Source: Gemmatimonadales bacterium
GTDB lineage: Bacteria; Gemmatimonadota; Gemmatimonadetes; Gemmatimonadales; GWC2-71-9
Length of the DNA stretch: 8,313 nt
NCBI GenBank assembly: GCA_025929805.1
Contig: JAICPP010000147.1
Coordinates: forward strand, 1 to 8,313
Direction: 5' to 3'
The position numbers and the translations under genes were made by a program. The notes below the pieces were generated by a model. That model ran no database searches. It had not been told where the DNA came from and saw only the letters and a program-made list of their open reading frames with translations. Of this stretch, positions 1-6,424 are shown piece after piece (within the stretch, counting starts at the first letter, position 1; each line of letters starts with the position of its first letter).

Positions 1-80
1 AAGCTCACGATATCGATGAGCGGCCACACGCCGGTCAGCACATAAAAAACGCCCTGAATCAACGCAAGCTTTGGCAGCAT
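1..80 (-). CDS. Small membrane protein, 5' end only (runs off left edge)
   Basis: Read on the minus strand, an ATG at 80 opens a frame that stays open to the window edge. It starts MLPKLALIQGVFYVLTG and continues VWPLIDIVS, 26 complete codons. An in-frame GTG three codons upstream (89-87) is an alternative start. Neither start has a clear Shine-Dalgarno sequence, so the start is uncertain. The Q-G-x-x-Y-x-x-T-G-x-W-P-L pattern in a hydrophobic context resembles the N-terminus of a family of short multi-pass membrane proteins of unknown function that I have seen in many bacterial genomes; this is recognition by pattern only. No function can be given. It is transcribed away from the gene at 429. 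With so few residues visible, chance openness of the frame is the main alternative, but the hydrophobic, motif-like composition argues against it. Confidence 0.5.
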   Translation of the reverse strand, partial: MLPKLALIQGVFYVLTGVWPLIDIVS

Positions 81-428
81 TCGCTTCACACCAGGTCTGG
101 CGGATGATGAATGTACGGGTTGATGGCGGCGGTCCTGGCAAACTACCTGACCAAAAAACAACTCCGATTGCCACGAGAGTCATCGACATATTCTGCCGTC
201 ACGACAAGCTGCAGAAACAAGCATGGCCCCCGAGAGGACGGAGCAAACCTCAAGTGCTTGTGCCGAGACGACGAGCCGGAGGCGCAGGACACACCTTGCA
301 TGCACCACTCCGCTGCCAGCGCGACATGAACGAAAGTGCATTGCACCCGAGCGCGAAAGTTGCGTGGGTTCTAGATCCTCATCACCTCCGATTGTCGCTC
401 GAAAACCTCAGCACCTCATGGGGTCGGC
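81..428. other. Intergenic region between divergent genes, no gene seen
   Basis: This 348-bp stretch separates a minus-strand gene to the left from a plus-strand gene to the right, so it should carry both promoters. Open frames cross it, including one from 71 to 550, but their translations are rich in Arg, Ser and His, look like no protein family and run into the better-supported gene at 429. I found no convincing -35/-10 pair, tRNA, hairpin or repeat. Confidence 0.5.
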
Positions 429-1250
429 ATGTATCGGATCGAGCTCTCGCCTGGCGAAGAAACCGTCTTCAGATCAATCGAAGAGTTGGCGGTGGCAATC
501 AAACGGGGAGTCATCACTCCTCGCGCTCGGATCTATCACAATGCCAGTAATAAATGGCTGCCGATCCAGTTTCATCCCCACTATAAGACTGCGGTCTCGA
601 TGCCGCTCACTCAGGCCGAGCTGGTAGCAGGTCCCCCGTTAAAGCCGCTTTCGACATTGACTCTAAAGCAGCCGGTGGAACCGGATCCTCCTCCGTTCCT
701 GCCGACCACACCGCTGGCCGAGCCGATTGCGCCGGCCGAGCGGTTCACTCCCAAGGCGGAGAGTCCCAAGGCGAAGAAGAAGGCTCCGGCCACTCCCCGG
801 GCCAGCAAGCGCAACCGGCGGCCCAGTAAGCCACGCCGTCAGCTCCGGATCGCCTTGATCGGTGCACTGTTGTTGGGCGGGGCCCAGTGGGTCCTTTCCG
901 CTCCGTTGTTCTCTCACCCGGGCGCGCCCAAGCTCATCAGTGCTCAGCGGCACCTGATTACCAGTCCCACCGCGGCTATGCGGCGGGTGAGCTCACCCAA
1001 CAGTGCCGCCATGGTTCCGGTGCTCCCGAGTCCTCCGGGCCCAAACAGCGCCGCGCCGCTCCAGGACGAACTGCCGGCCGCGCTCACCGCGCCGAGTTTC
1101 GGTGGCGCCGGGGTCGAGACGGCCACTACGCCGGAGATCGAACCAGCCCCCTCCGCCATTATTCCCACGGTCCCCGTAGTACCGAGGCTGGACTCCGCCA
1201 TTGGCAGGGCGGACTCCTCCCTCAAGAAGGCGATCAGAAGCACTCCGTAA
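429..1250 (+). CDS. Hypothetical single-pass membrane protein with GYF_2-like N-terminal domain
   Basis: The protein has 273 residues. Residues 1-53 (MYRIELSPGEE..., with RSIEELAVAIKRGVITP and a conserved-looking W43) have the layout of a GYF_2-type domain: a helix after 'sxEEL', 'xGxITP', then a short strand ending in a Trp. I infer that fold; it is not proven. Residues 60-112 are a Pro/Ala/Glu linker. Residues 113-140 are strongly basic (KAKKKAP, SKRNRRPSKPRRQ). Residues 141-158 form one hydrophobic segment. Residues 160-253 are low-complexity Pro/Ala/Ser sequence, and residues 254-272 could form a short helix. The basic residues before the membrane segment predict a cytoplasmic N-terminus and an exported C-terminal part. 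The ATG at 429 is chosen because the N-terminal domain begins there; a GGGG run just upstream (420-423) is only a weak ribosome site. I have a general impression that similar N-termini occur as hypothetical proteins in Gemmatimonadota. Function unknown; a role as a membrane-tethered adaptor would be speculation. Confidence 0.75.
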   Translation: MYRIELSPGEETVFRSIEELAVAIKRGVITPRARIYHNASNKWLPIQFHPHYKTAVSMPLTQAELVAGPPLKPLSTLTLKQPVEPDPPPFLPTTPLAEPIAPAERFTPKAESPKAKKKAPATPRASKRNRRPSKPRRQLRIALIGALLLGGAQWVLSAPLFSHPGAPKLISAQRHLITSPTAAMRRVSSPNSAAMVPVLPSPPGPNSAAPLQDELPAALTAPSFGGAGVETATTPEIEPAPSAIIPTVPVVPRLDSAIGRADSSLKKAIRSTP

Positions 1251-1320
1251 ACTCCGCGTGTGACTCATCCCACAGCAACCGTCTCCTCAACGGCTGATAA
1301 TCCAGCGTCGTAAGTCCTTA

Positions 1321-1345
1321 TTTATCAACAGCTTATGTTGATAAA
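1321..1345. repeat. Perfect 10-bp inverted repeat, 5-nt spacer
   Basis: TTTATCAACA (1321-1330) and TGTTGATAAA (1336-1345) are exact reverse complements separated by GCTTA. The stem is AT-rich and no T-run follows, so it does not look like an intrinsic terminator. It is more likely a protein-binding dyad, either two head-to-head DnaA boxes or an operator for a dimeric regulator. Confidence 0.7.
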
Positions 1346-1376
1346 CCTGTGGATAACGACGAGCCGATGTGGAAAA
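1321..1376. promoter_or_regulatory. Cluster of four DnaA-box-like 9-mers upstream of ku
   Basis: Seen directly: TTATCAACA at 1322-1330 (plus), its exact reverse complement TGTTGATAA at 1336-1344, TGTGGATAA at 1348-1356 (reverse of TTATCCACA, the strongest E. coli DnaA-box form), and TGTGGAAAA at 1368-1376 (reverse of TTTTCCACA, one mismatch). The first two each differ from TTATCCACA at one base. The last three lie on the same strand. The stretch is AT-rich compared with its surroundings. It lies 83 bp ahead of the ku start codon in a 208-bp intergenic region. It could be a DnaA-responsive regulatory region for the NHEJ operon, part of a replication origin, or a site for another regulator. No dnaA, dnaN or other origin neighbour is visible here. 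Confidence 0.5.
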
Positions 1377-1458
1377 ACACCGGGAGTGATCCTTCTGCCC
1401 TGAGGTCATTCCCGATTTACCGACAGGTGCCTCGTAGGGGGCGTCCGGAGGAGCCAGC

Positions 1459-2304
1459 ATGGCGCGAGCGATCTGGAGTGGCTCGATCAGCTTCGGGATG
1501 GTGAGCATACCGGTCAAGCTATTTGGCGCGACAGAGAGCAAGGACATTTCCTTCAACCTGCTGCACGCCACCTGCGGCAGCCGCTTACAGCAGCGCCGCT
1601 GGTGCCCCACCGACGAAGTCGACGTGCCTTGGGCCGAAACCGCACGGGGGTACGAATACTCCAAGGGGCAGTACGTGATGCTCACGGAAGAGGATTTCGA
1701 GCGCCTGCCGCTTCCGAGCAAGCACACCATCGAGCTGACTTCGTTCGTGGAGGAGAAGGAGATCGATCCGGTCTTTTACGAGCGTAGCTATTACCTGGAG
1801 CCGGGTGAGCGGGCGGAGAAGCCGTATGCGCTTCTGCTCCGCGCGCTGGAGCAGCGCAAGCTCACGGCGGTTGCGACGATCACGATTCGGAAGAAGGAGC
1901 AGCTCTGCGCCATTCGGGCGCACGAGGGCACCATCGTGCTGGAGACCCTGTTCTACCCGGACGAGATCCGACTCGAGCGGGGCATGGATCTCAGCGGGGT
2001 CAAGGTGTCCGATCGTGAGCTGGACATGGCGTTCACCCTGATCGACATCTTCCGCAAGCCGTTCGACCCGACCGAGTACCACGACCACTACCGCGAGGCT
2101 CTGGCCGAGCTGATCGAAGCCAAGCTGGAAGGCAAGCAGGTGGTAAAGGCGCCCGCTGCGCGCGAGACCCGGGTCATCGACCTGGCCGATGCGCTCAAGC
2201 GGAGCGTGGAAGCGGCAAAGAAGGAGGCCGCCAAGCCCAAGCCGCCCGCTCGCGCTCGGACTCGCGCCTCGCGGCCCGCTAGACGGACTCGGAAGGTTGG
2301 ATGA
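1459..2304 (+). CDS. ku: Ku protein, NHEJ DNA-end-binding
   Basis: Bacterial Ku forms a homodimeric ring that threads onto double-strand break ends and recruits the LigD polymerase and ligase. The 281-residue product is a full-length Ku. It has the family's N-terminal signature ARAIWSGSISFGMVSIPVKL (2-21), a Cys pair at 39 and 49 (CGSR...CP), and the core segments EIDPVFYERSYYLEP and RELDMAF (186-192). It also has YREALAELIEAKLEGKQV near 211-228. Residues 239-255 (VIDLADALKRSVEAAKK) match the conserved C-terminal region thought to contact LigD. Residues 251-281 form a Lys/Arg/Pro/Ala-rich basic tail of the kind that adds DNA affinity in other bacterial Ku proteins. GGAGGAG at 1447-1453, 5 nt before the ATG, fixes the start. 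The stop overlaps the next start (ATGA, 2301-2304), implying translational coupling. The DnaA-box cluster and inverted repeat upstream are candidate control sites. Confidence 0.97.
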   Translation: MARAIWSGSISFGMVSIPVKLFGATESKDISFNLLHATCGSRLQQRRWCPTDEVDVPWAETARGYEYSKGQYVMLTEEDFERLPLPSKHTIELTSFVEEKEIDPVFYERSYYLEPGERAEKPYALLLRALEQRKLTAVATITIRKKEQLCAIRAHEGTIVLETLFYPDEIRLERGMDLSGVKVSDRELDMAFTLIDIFRKPFDPTEYHDHYREALAELIEAKLEGKQVVKAPAARETRVIDLADALKRSVEAAKKEAAKPKPPARARTRASRPARRTRKVG

Positions 2305-3380
2305 GCCGGGTTGGTACCGAGGTCGAAAGCGTGCTCGAACAGCTCGAGGCGCGCCAGCCGAAAATGGTGCTGACCATAGACGAGTACGAGCTTCCAGTCA
2401 CCAACCTGGAGAAAGTATTGTGGCCCGGCGCGGGACGGCACCGCGCCCTCACCAAGCGGGACCTGCTGCGTTACTTGACCAGGGTCTCCTCTTGGCTCCT
2501 GCCCCACCTCAAGGGGCGACCGATGTTCACCACGCGATATCCCGACGGCATCACCGGCAAGAGCTTTTACCAGAAGCACTGGGATAAGCCACCGAAGTTT
2601 GCGCGGACGGTGAGCATCTACTCCAGCCACAACGAAGGCGACGGCGAGTACCTGATCTGCGACAACTTGCCCACCCTGTTGTTCCTGGCGCAGATGGGCG
2701 GACTGGAGCTTCACCCCTGGTTTTCCCGAGTGGATCCGGCACCAGATGCCCGGGGACGGAGCCGAAAGTTCTCCGGGTCCGAGGCCAATCTCGAACGGTC
2801 GGTGCTGAACTACCCGGATTTCGTGGTCATCGATCTGGATCCCTACCTGTATTCCGGACGGGAGGGGAAAGGCGAGGAGCCGGAGCTGCACCGCAAGGCC
2901 TTCAAGCGAACTCGGGAGCTGGCGCTCAGACTCAGGGAGCTGCTGGGGCGACTTGGCCTGACCATCTACGTGAAGACCTCGGGCCGCACGGGCCTCCATC
3001 TCTATCTCCCGATCGTCAGAAAGTTCGATTACGACGCGGCGCGGAGCATCGCGGAAACGATCGGACGATACGTGCTCCAGCAATGGCCCAAGGAAGTGAC
3101 GCTGGAGTGGACCGTGGTGCGGCGAACCGGCAAGATCTTCTTCGATTACAACCAGAACACCCGAGGAAAATCACTCGCGTCGATTCTCTGTCCCCGGCGG
3201 CACCCCCTGGGCACCGTCTCGATGCCAGTGCACTGGGAAGACCTGGAGGAGATTTATCCCACCGACTTCACGATTCGGACCGTACCGGACATTCTGGAGG
3301 ACCGGGGCGACCCCTGGGCAAACATCCTCGAGTCCAAGCAGGATCTGTCCGAGCTGCTCGAGCAGCGGAGCGCCGGATGA
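2301..3380 (+). CDS. ligD: Stand-alone LigD-type polymerase/primase (NHEJ)
   Basis: This is an archaeo-eukaryotic primase-type polymerase, the Pol domain of LigD. It adds ribo- or deoxynucleotides to Ku-bound ends and fills gaps before ligation. The 359 residues comprise only this domain plus an N-terminal extension of about 20 residues. Visible signatures: NLEKVLWP (35-42), the DG and the K-x-F-Y-Q-K-H segment near 82-93, and LNYPDFVVIDLDP (169-181), where D178 and D180 are the expected metal ligands. Further on are KTSGRTGLHLYLPI (225-238) and the segment IFFDYNQNTRGKSLAS (279-294) with D282 as the probable third metal aspartate. About 300 residues is usual for the domain. No phosphoesterase or ligase domain is fused; the ligase is the next gene. 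The start codon overlaps the ku stop as ATGA, and the stop overlaps the ligase start as ATGA (3377-3380). Together with ku and the ligase it forms a compact repair operon. The symbol is used in the sense of 'LigD polymerase domain'. Confidence 0.95.
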   Translation: MSRVGTEVESVLEQLEARQPKMVLTIDEYELPVTNLEKVLWPGAGRHRALTKRDLLRYLTRVSSWLLPHLKGRPMFTTRYPDGITGKSFYQKHWDKPPKFARTVSIYSSHNEGDGEYLICDNLPTLLFLAQMGGLELHPWFSRVDPAPDARGRSRKFSGSEANLERSVLNYPDFVVIDLDPYLYSGREGKGEEPELHRKAFKRTRELALRLRELLGRLGLTIYVKTSGRTGLHLYLPIVRKFDYDAARSIAETIGRYVLQQWPKEVTLEWTVVRRTGKIFFDYNQNTRGKSLASILCPRRHPLGTVSMPVHWEDLEEIYPTDFTIRTVPDILEDRGDPWANILESKQDLSELLEQRSAG

Positions 3381-4381
3381 CCCGATCCCTCAGGCTCTTG
3401 GCCAGAAGCGCGCCGGGGGGGCTCCGCTATCGAGCCCAACCCTCGTGGATCCCTCCCATGCTCGCCACCCTCACCGACACCCTGCCGACAGTGGGCAAAT
3501 GGGTCTACGAGCCCAAGCTCGATGGCGTGCGAGCCTTGATCTACGTCACCGGCGGGGTGGTGCGGATTTGGTCTCGTAACCGAAAGCCGCTCAATGCTGC
3601 CTACCCGGAGCTGGTGGAAGCCCTCGAGACCGCGGTCCGAGGGGACGCCGTGCTCGATGGTGAGATCGTAGCATTCGACGCCGAGCGCGGCGTGACCAGT
3701 TTCGCCCGGCTGCAGCAGCGGATGCAGCTCCGGGATCCGATCCGGGCACGCCGCAGCCAGGTGCCGATTCACCTGTATCTGTTCGATTGCCTGTTTTACG
3801 AGGGCGTTGATCTCACCGCACTGCCCCTCATCGATCGCAAGGCGGTTCTGAGAGACGTGGTGTGGTACGACGATCCGATCCGGTTCACGCCGCACCGCAC
3901 TACTGGCTCGGCGGCAATGCTGCGTGAGGCGTGTGCTCAGGGTGCCGAGGGGATCATCGCCAAGCGGGCTGATTCGAGATACGTGAGCGCGCGGTCTACC
4001 GACTGGCTCAAGCTCAAGTGTGTCCGCCAACAGGAGTTCGTCATCGGCGGCTACACCAAGCCCCATGGCTCACGGGAACACCTCGGCGCGGTGCTGGTGG
4101 GGTACTACGACGGCAAGTTGCTCCGTTACGCCGGCAAGGTCGGCACCGGCTACGACCGAAGAACTCTCGAGCACCTCTACCAGCGATTGGTGCCACTGCA
4201 TCGTCAGGCGTCGCCGTTCGCGGAGGGACCTGCCCCCGCTGGTGACATTCAGTGGGTCACTCCCAGACTGGTGGCACAGATCGGTTTTTCCGAATGGACC
4301 TCGGCCGGCCTGCTCCGGCACCCACGTTTCCTCGGCTTGCGGGACGACAAGGCTGCCCGGGAGGTCCGCCGGGAAGAGTGA
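3377..4381 (+). CDS. ligD: Stand-alone LigD-type ATP-dependent DNA ligase (NHEJ)
   Basis: This ligase seals nicks through a lysine-AMP intermediate, the final step of Ku-dependent end joining. With the start at 3377 the product has 334 residues. Nucleotidyltransferase motifs are in order: motif I EPKLDGVR (45-52) with K47 as the adenylated lysine; motif III LDGEIVAFD (93-101); motif IIIa LYLFDCLFYEG (133-143); motif IV EGIIAKR (191-197); motif V WLKLK (210-214). An OB-fold follows (FVIGGYTKPHGSREHLGAVL to the end), finishing with FLGLRDDKAAREV (318-330), typical of LigD ligase domains. The frame is open further upstream to about 3083, but that part is the shadow of the polymerase gene. The ATG at 3377 is favoured because it makes the same ATGA overlap (3377-3380) seen at the ku/polymerase junction. 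The 21 residues before PSWIPPMLA are not obviously conserved. No clear terminator was found in the 164 bp that follow. Confidence 0.95.
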   Translation: MTRSLRLLARSAPGGLRYRAQPSWIPPMLATLTDTLPTVGKWVYEPKLDGVRALIYVTGGVVRIWSRNRKPLNAAYPELVEALETAVRGDAVLDGEIVAFDAERGVTSFARLQQRMQLRDPIRARRSQVPIHLYLFDCLFYEGVDLTALPLIDRKAVLRDVVWYDDPIRFTPHRTTGSAAMLREACAQGAEGIIAKRADSRYVSARSTDWLKLKCVRQQEFVIGGYTKPHGSREHLGAVLVGYYDGKLLRYAGKVGTGYDRRTLEHLYQRLVPLHRQASPFAEGPAPAGDIQWVTPRLVAQIGFSEWTSAGLLRHPRFLGLRDDKAAREVRREE

Positions 4382-4545
4382 GCCCTGTCGCAAGGCGCCC
4401 AGAAGCCCTCATTTCTCCATCCCCCACCGCGTTATCTGATCACGTAAGCTCTTAGCCTTCAGTAACCTAGCCAATGACATGCCGCTGCACGGATCTTGCC
4501 CGTGGCAGCCCGCGTTACCGCCCCCCACCAAACAGAGGGAATAAC

Positions 4546-4899
4546 ATGCGCGTCGTCCGCAGCCTGCTCTGGTCCGGGATGGCCTGCGTCACTCTGCTGG
4601 CTATCAGCGTCGTTCCGGCCCACGCTCAGGGGAAAGCCAAGCACAAGCACTACGTGGTATCGGGCGAGCGGGCAGTGAGCGTGACTCGTTCGGTTCTGAT
4701 TCACCAGGGATACACCGTCGTGCGGGTCCAGCGGGTCGGGGCCACGCATGTGGTGTACTACCGGCGCGGCAACATGGGACGGGGAAAGGGTAAAGGTCCG
4801 GTCCAGCGTCTGGTGATCCGCACGGTGCGCGACCGGGTGGTCTTCGAAGAGACCGAGCCCTCGGTGCTGGTGGATATCGACGTCAAGCTGAAGCTCTAA
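4546..4899 (+). CDS. Small exported basic protein, unknown function
   Basis: With the ATG at 4546 the product has 117 residues. Residues 1-27 are a clear Sec signal peptide: MRVVR, a hydrophobic core (LLWSGMACVTLLAISVV), then PAHA before QG. AGAGGGA at 4534-4540, 5 nt upstream, and the signal peptide support this start over an in-frame ATG at 4474. The mature part is about 90 residues. It has a segment ERAVSVTRSVLIHQGYTVVRV (41-61) that looks like a strand-helix-strand unit, a basic glycine-rich stretch RRGNMGRGKGKGP (73-85), and a C-terminal part of probable strands (RLVIRTV, RVVFEE, VLVDIDVKLKL). I do not recognise a named family. The next gene begins 37 nt downstream on the same strand and is also exported, so the two are probably co-transcribed and may share an envelope role; that is inference from position. 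Confidence 0.8.
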   Translation: MRVVRSLLWSGMACVTLLAISVVPAHAQGKAKHKHYVVSGERAVSVTRSVLIHQGYTVVRVQRVGATHVVYYRRGNMGRGKGKGPVQRLVIRTVRDRVVFEETEPSVLVDIDVKLKL

Positions 4900-4927
4900 G
4901 GTGTCACCCTTCCCCTCAAATCCGACC

Positions 4928-4932
4928 GGAGG
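4928..4932 (+). promoter_or_regulatory. Ribosome binding site deciding the start at 4937
   Basis: GGAGG lies 4 nt before ATG 4937. An in-frame GTG at 4901 would add 12 residues ahead of the signal peptide and has no comparable site, so the ATG is preferred. Confidence 0.75.
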
Positions 4933-4936
4933 CTCA

Positions 4937-5581
4937 ATGCGTGGCAACGCGTGGGTAGCTGGCGTCCTGCTGGCGGGCGGCGTACTGCTGGCCGAAGCGC
5001 ATCCGGTGCTGGCGCAGCGAGTCAGCATCACACCCAACATCGGGATTTACGTTCCGACGACGGAGTTGGTCAAAGCCGCGAGCGGCGAGGAATTCAAGCA
5101 GGAGATGAGCATAACGCTCGGTGGTCGGCTGGGGGTTGCCTTGAGTGATCGGCTGGGCTTCGAGTTCACCGGCGCCTATGCGCCGAGTGACTTGAAGGTC
5201 ACCGCGAGCGGACTGGGCGACCAGAGCGAGGATGCCAACGTCTTCACCGGCAGCGGCCGCATCACCTATCACGTGATCCCTTCCACCAGCCCTGTGTCAT
5301 TCCTCGTAACCGGCGGAGTGGGAGTGGTCAACCGGAGTGGTGCCTTCTACACCAATGTCGACAAGAAGACCGACATCGGCGGTACCCTGGGAGCTACGGC
5401 CGGTTTCCGCCTGGGCAGCCTGCTTCGGCTCCAGGTGAGCGCGGAGGATTACATCTATAAGCCCAAGGCTGAAATTCCAGGCTTTACCGGTCCGTCCGAC
5501 GAGAAGAAGACTCAGAACGATATCCATCTCTCGTTCGGGGTCGGGATTCCGCTTCTAGGATTAGGCAACCTGGGCAAGTAA
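4937..5581 (+). CDS. Exported outer-membrane beta-barrel-like protein (copy 1)
   Basis: The product has 214 residues from the ATG at 4937. Residues 1-26 are a signal peptide (MRGNAWVAGVLLAGGVLLAEAHPVLA before Q27, given as two runs: a short basic N-terminus and a hydrophobic core ending PVLA). The mature part of about 188 residues alternates short amphipathic strands with Gly/Ser/Asp turns: VSITPNIGIYVPT, MSITLGGRLGVAL, LGFEFTGAYAP, VFTGSGRITYHV, VSFLVTGGVGVV, DIGGTLGATAGFRLG, LRLQVSAEDYIY and DIHLSFGVGIPL. That is about eight strands, the size of a small OmpA/OmpW-like or 'OMP beta-brl' barrel, so outer-membrane location is likely. It is clearly related to the protein at 5785; the two share YVPT, GFE-TG-YAP, PV-F, D-GG--G and EDY-Y. 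An intrinsic terminator follows. The ligand or structural role is unknown. Confidence 0.82.
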   Translation: MRGNAWVAGVLLAGGVLLAEAHPVLAQRVSITPNIGIYVPTTELVKAASGEEFKQEMSITLGGRLGVALSDRLGFEFTGAYAPSDLKVTASGLGDQSEDANVFTGSGRITYHVIPSTSPVSFLVTGGVGVVNRSGAFYTNVDKKTDIGGTLGATAGFRLGSLLRLQVSAEDYIYKPKAEIPGFTGPSDEKKTQNDIHLSFGVGIPLLGLGNLGK

Positions 5582-5603
5582 GAGAGCATCCCACAAGTAA
5601 ATA

Positions 5604-5639
5604 GAAGGCGGCGCCTAAGTGGAGCCGCCTTCGGCTTTT
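5604..5639 (+). terminator. Intrinsic terminator after first barrel gene
   Basis: GAAGGCGGC (5604-5612) and GCCGCCTTC (5624-5632) form a perfect 9-bp GC-rich stem with an 11-nt loop. GGC and then TTTT (5636-5639) follow. It lies 23 bp after the stop codon at 5581. The T-run is short, so it may be moderate in strength. Confidence 0.75.
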
Positions 5640-5773
5640 ACGGACGAGTCACGAGCTCGAGGTGACTTGGTTCACATCGGCGCACTCCTCAGGTTTACAG
5701 CGTGTGTGTCGGGCACGGGACGAAGGCTCCAGGGCCTGAAGGCTGTCCTGTGACCCACACAGCTTCTGTCAAC

Positions 5774-5779
5774 GAGGAG
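5774..5779 (+). promoter_or_regulatory. Ribosome binding site deciding the start at 5785
   Basis: GAGGAG lies 5 nt before ATG 5785. An in-frame GTG at 5779 overlaps this site and so is an unlikely start. Confidence 0.75.
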
Positions 5780-5784
5780 TGGGT

Positions 5785-6405
5785 ATGTCAATTCGAAAGC
5801 TGATGGCAACGATTCCCGGCCTAGTGGCGGCCGCGATAGTAGCGACAACGACCGCTACGCCCGCTGCCGCGCAAGGTGGAGTTGAGCTGACACCCTGGGC
5901 CGGCGTGTATGTACCGACCAGCAACTCCGTGAGCGCCCTCGGTTCCGACATAGACCGTGATGTCAGCATCGCCGGTGGTGCCCGACTCACCTTCTGGGGA
6001 AGCGGCATGCTCGGCTTTGAGGTAACCGGTGGCTACGCTCCCGCCAAGATCGGGGATGAGACGATCAACGAGACCGGCAACACCGATCTTCTGCTCGCCA
6101 GCGGCCGGTTGATGTTGGCCCTCTCCCCGGTAGATAACCCGGTGGGGTTCTATCTCGCCGGTGGCCCGGCATTGTTGGCGCGGGGCAGCAACCCGTTCGA
6201 CGATGATCGGAGCAGCACCGACCTGGGTGGTGTAGTTGGTCTGGGCTTCCGTTTCGGTGGCGGGGATGATAATCGGGTAGGCTTCCGGGTAGATTTGGAG
6301 GACTACCTCTATAACGGCGACTTCGGTGGCGGCGACGATTTCCAGAACGACCTCGTGGCCTCACTGGGCGTCTCGATCGGGCTGGGCGGAAAAGCCAGCG
6401 ACTAA
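5785..6405 (+). CDS. Exported outer-membrane beta-barrel-like protein (copy 2)
   Basis: The product has 206 residues from the ATG at 5785. Residues 1-29 are a signal peptide: MSIRK, a hydrophobic Ala-rich core, and TPAAA before Q30. The mature protein has about eight probable strands (VELTPWAGVYVPT, VSIAGGARLTF, LGFEVTGGYAP, LLLASGRLMLAL, VGFYLAGGPALLA, DLGGVVGLGFRFG, VGFRVDLEDYLY, DLVASLGVSIGLG). Its turns are acidic and glycine-rich (FDDDRSSTD, GGGDD, FGGGDDF), consistent with cell-surface loops or bound cations. Aligned by eye with the protein at 4937 it shares the same block order and near-identical anchor motifs, so the pair looks like an old tandem duplication. A terminator lies between the two genes and another follows this one, so this copy appears to be its own transcription unit. 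Specific function unknown. Confidence 0.82.
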   Translation: MSIRKLMATIPGLVAAAIVATTTATPAAAQGGVELTPWAGVYVPTSNSVSALGSDIDRDVSIAGGARLTFWGSGMLGFEVTGGYAPAKIGDETINETGNTDLLLASGRLMLALSPVDNPVGFYLAGGPALLARGSNPFDDDRSSTDLGGVVGLGFRFGGGDDNRVGFRVDLEDYLYNGDFGGGDDFQNDLVASLGVSIGLGGKASD

Positions 6406-6424
6406 ACTGACATTCTGCTGATTC

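Noticed and set aside
71..550. 159-codon open frame at the left end
   Set aside because: The composition is unlike a protein family, it has no ribosome site, and it overlaps the better-supported gene at 429 and the partial minus-strand gene at 1-80.
2088..3083. 331-codon minus-strand open frame across ku and the polymerase gene
   Set aside because: It lies opposite two strongly recognised genes; high GC makes long antisense frames common and its translation matches nothing.
3083..3376. N-terminal extension of the ligase frame
   Set aside because: This part overlaps the C-terminal coding region of the polymerase in another frame and has no conserved motif; the ATGA overlap at 3377 is the better start.
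3254..4066. 270-codon minus-strand open frame opposite the ligase
   Set aside because: It is a shadow of the ligase gene, whose catalytic motifs are all intact on the plus strand.
4382..4545. Terminator after the NHEJ operon
   Set aside because: I looked for a GC-rich stem followed by T residues and found only 4-bp stems such as TAAG-CT-CTTA, so none is annotated.
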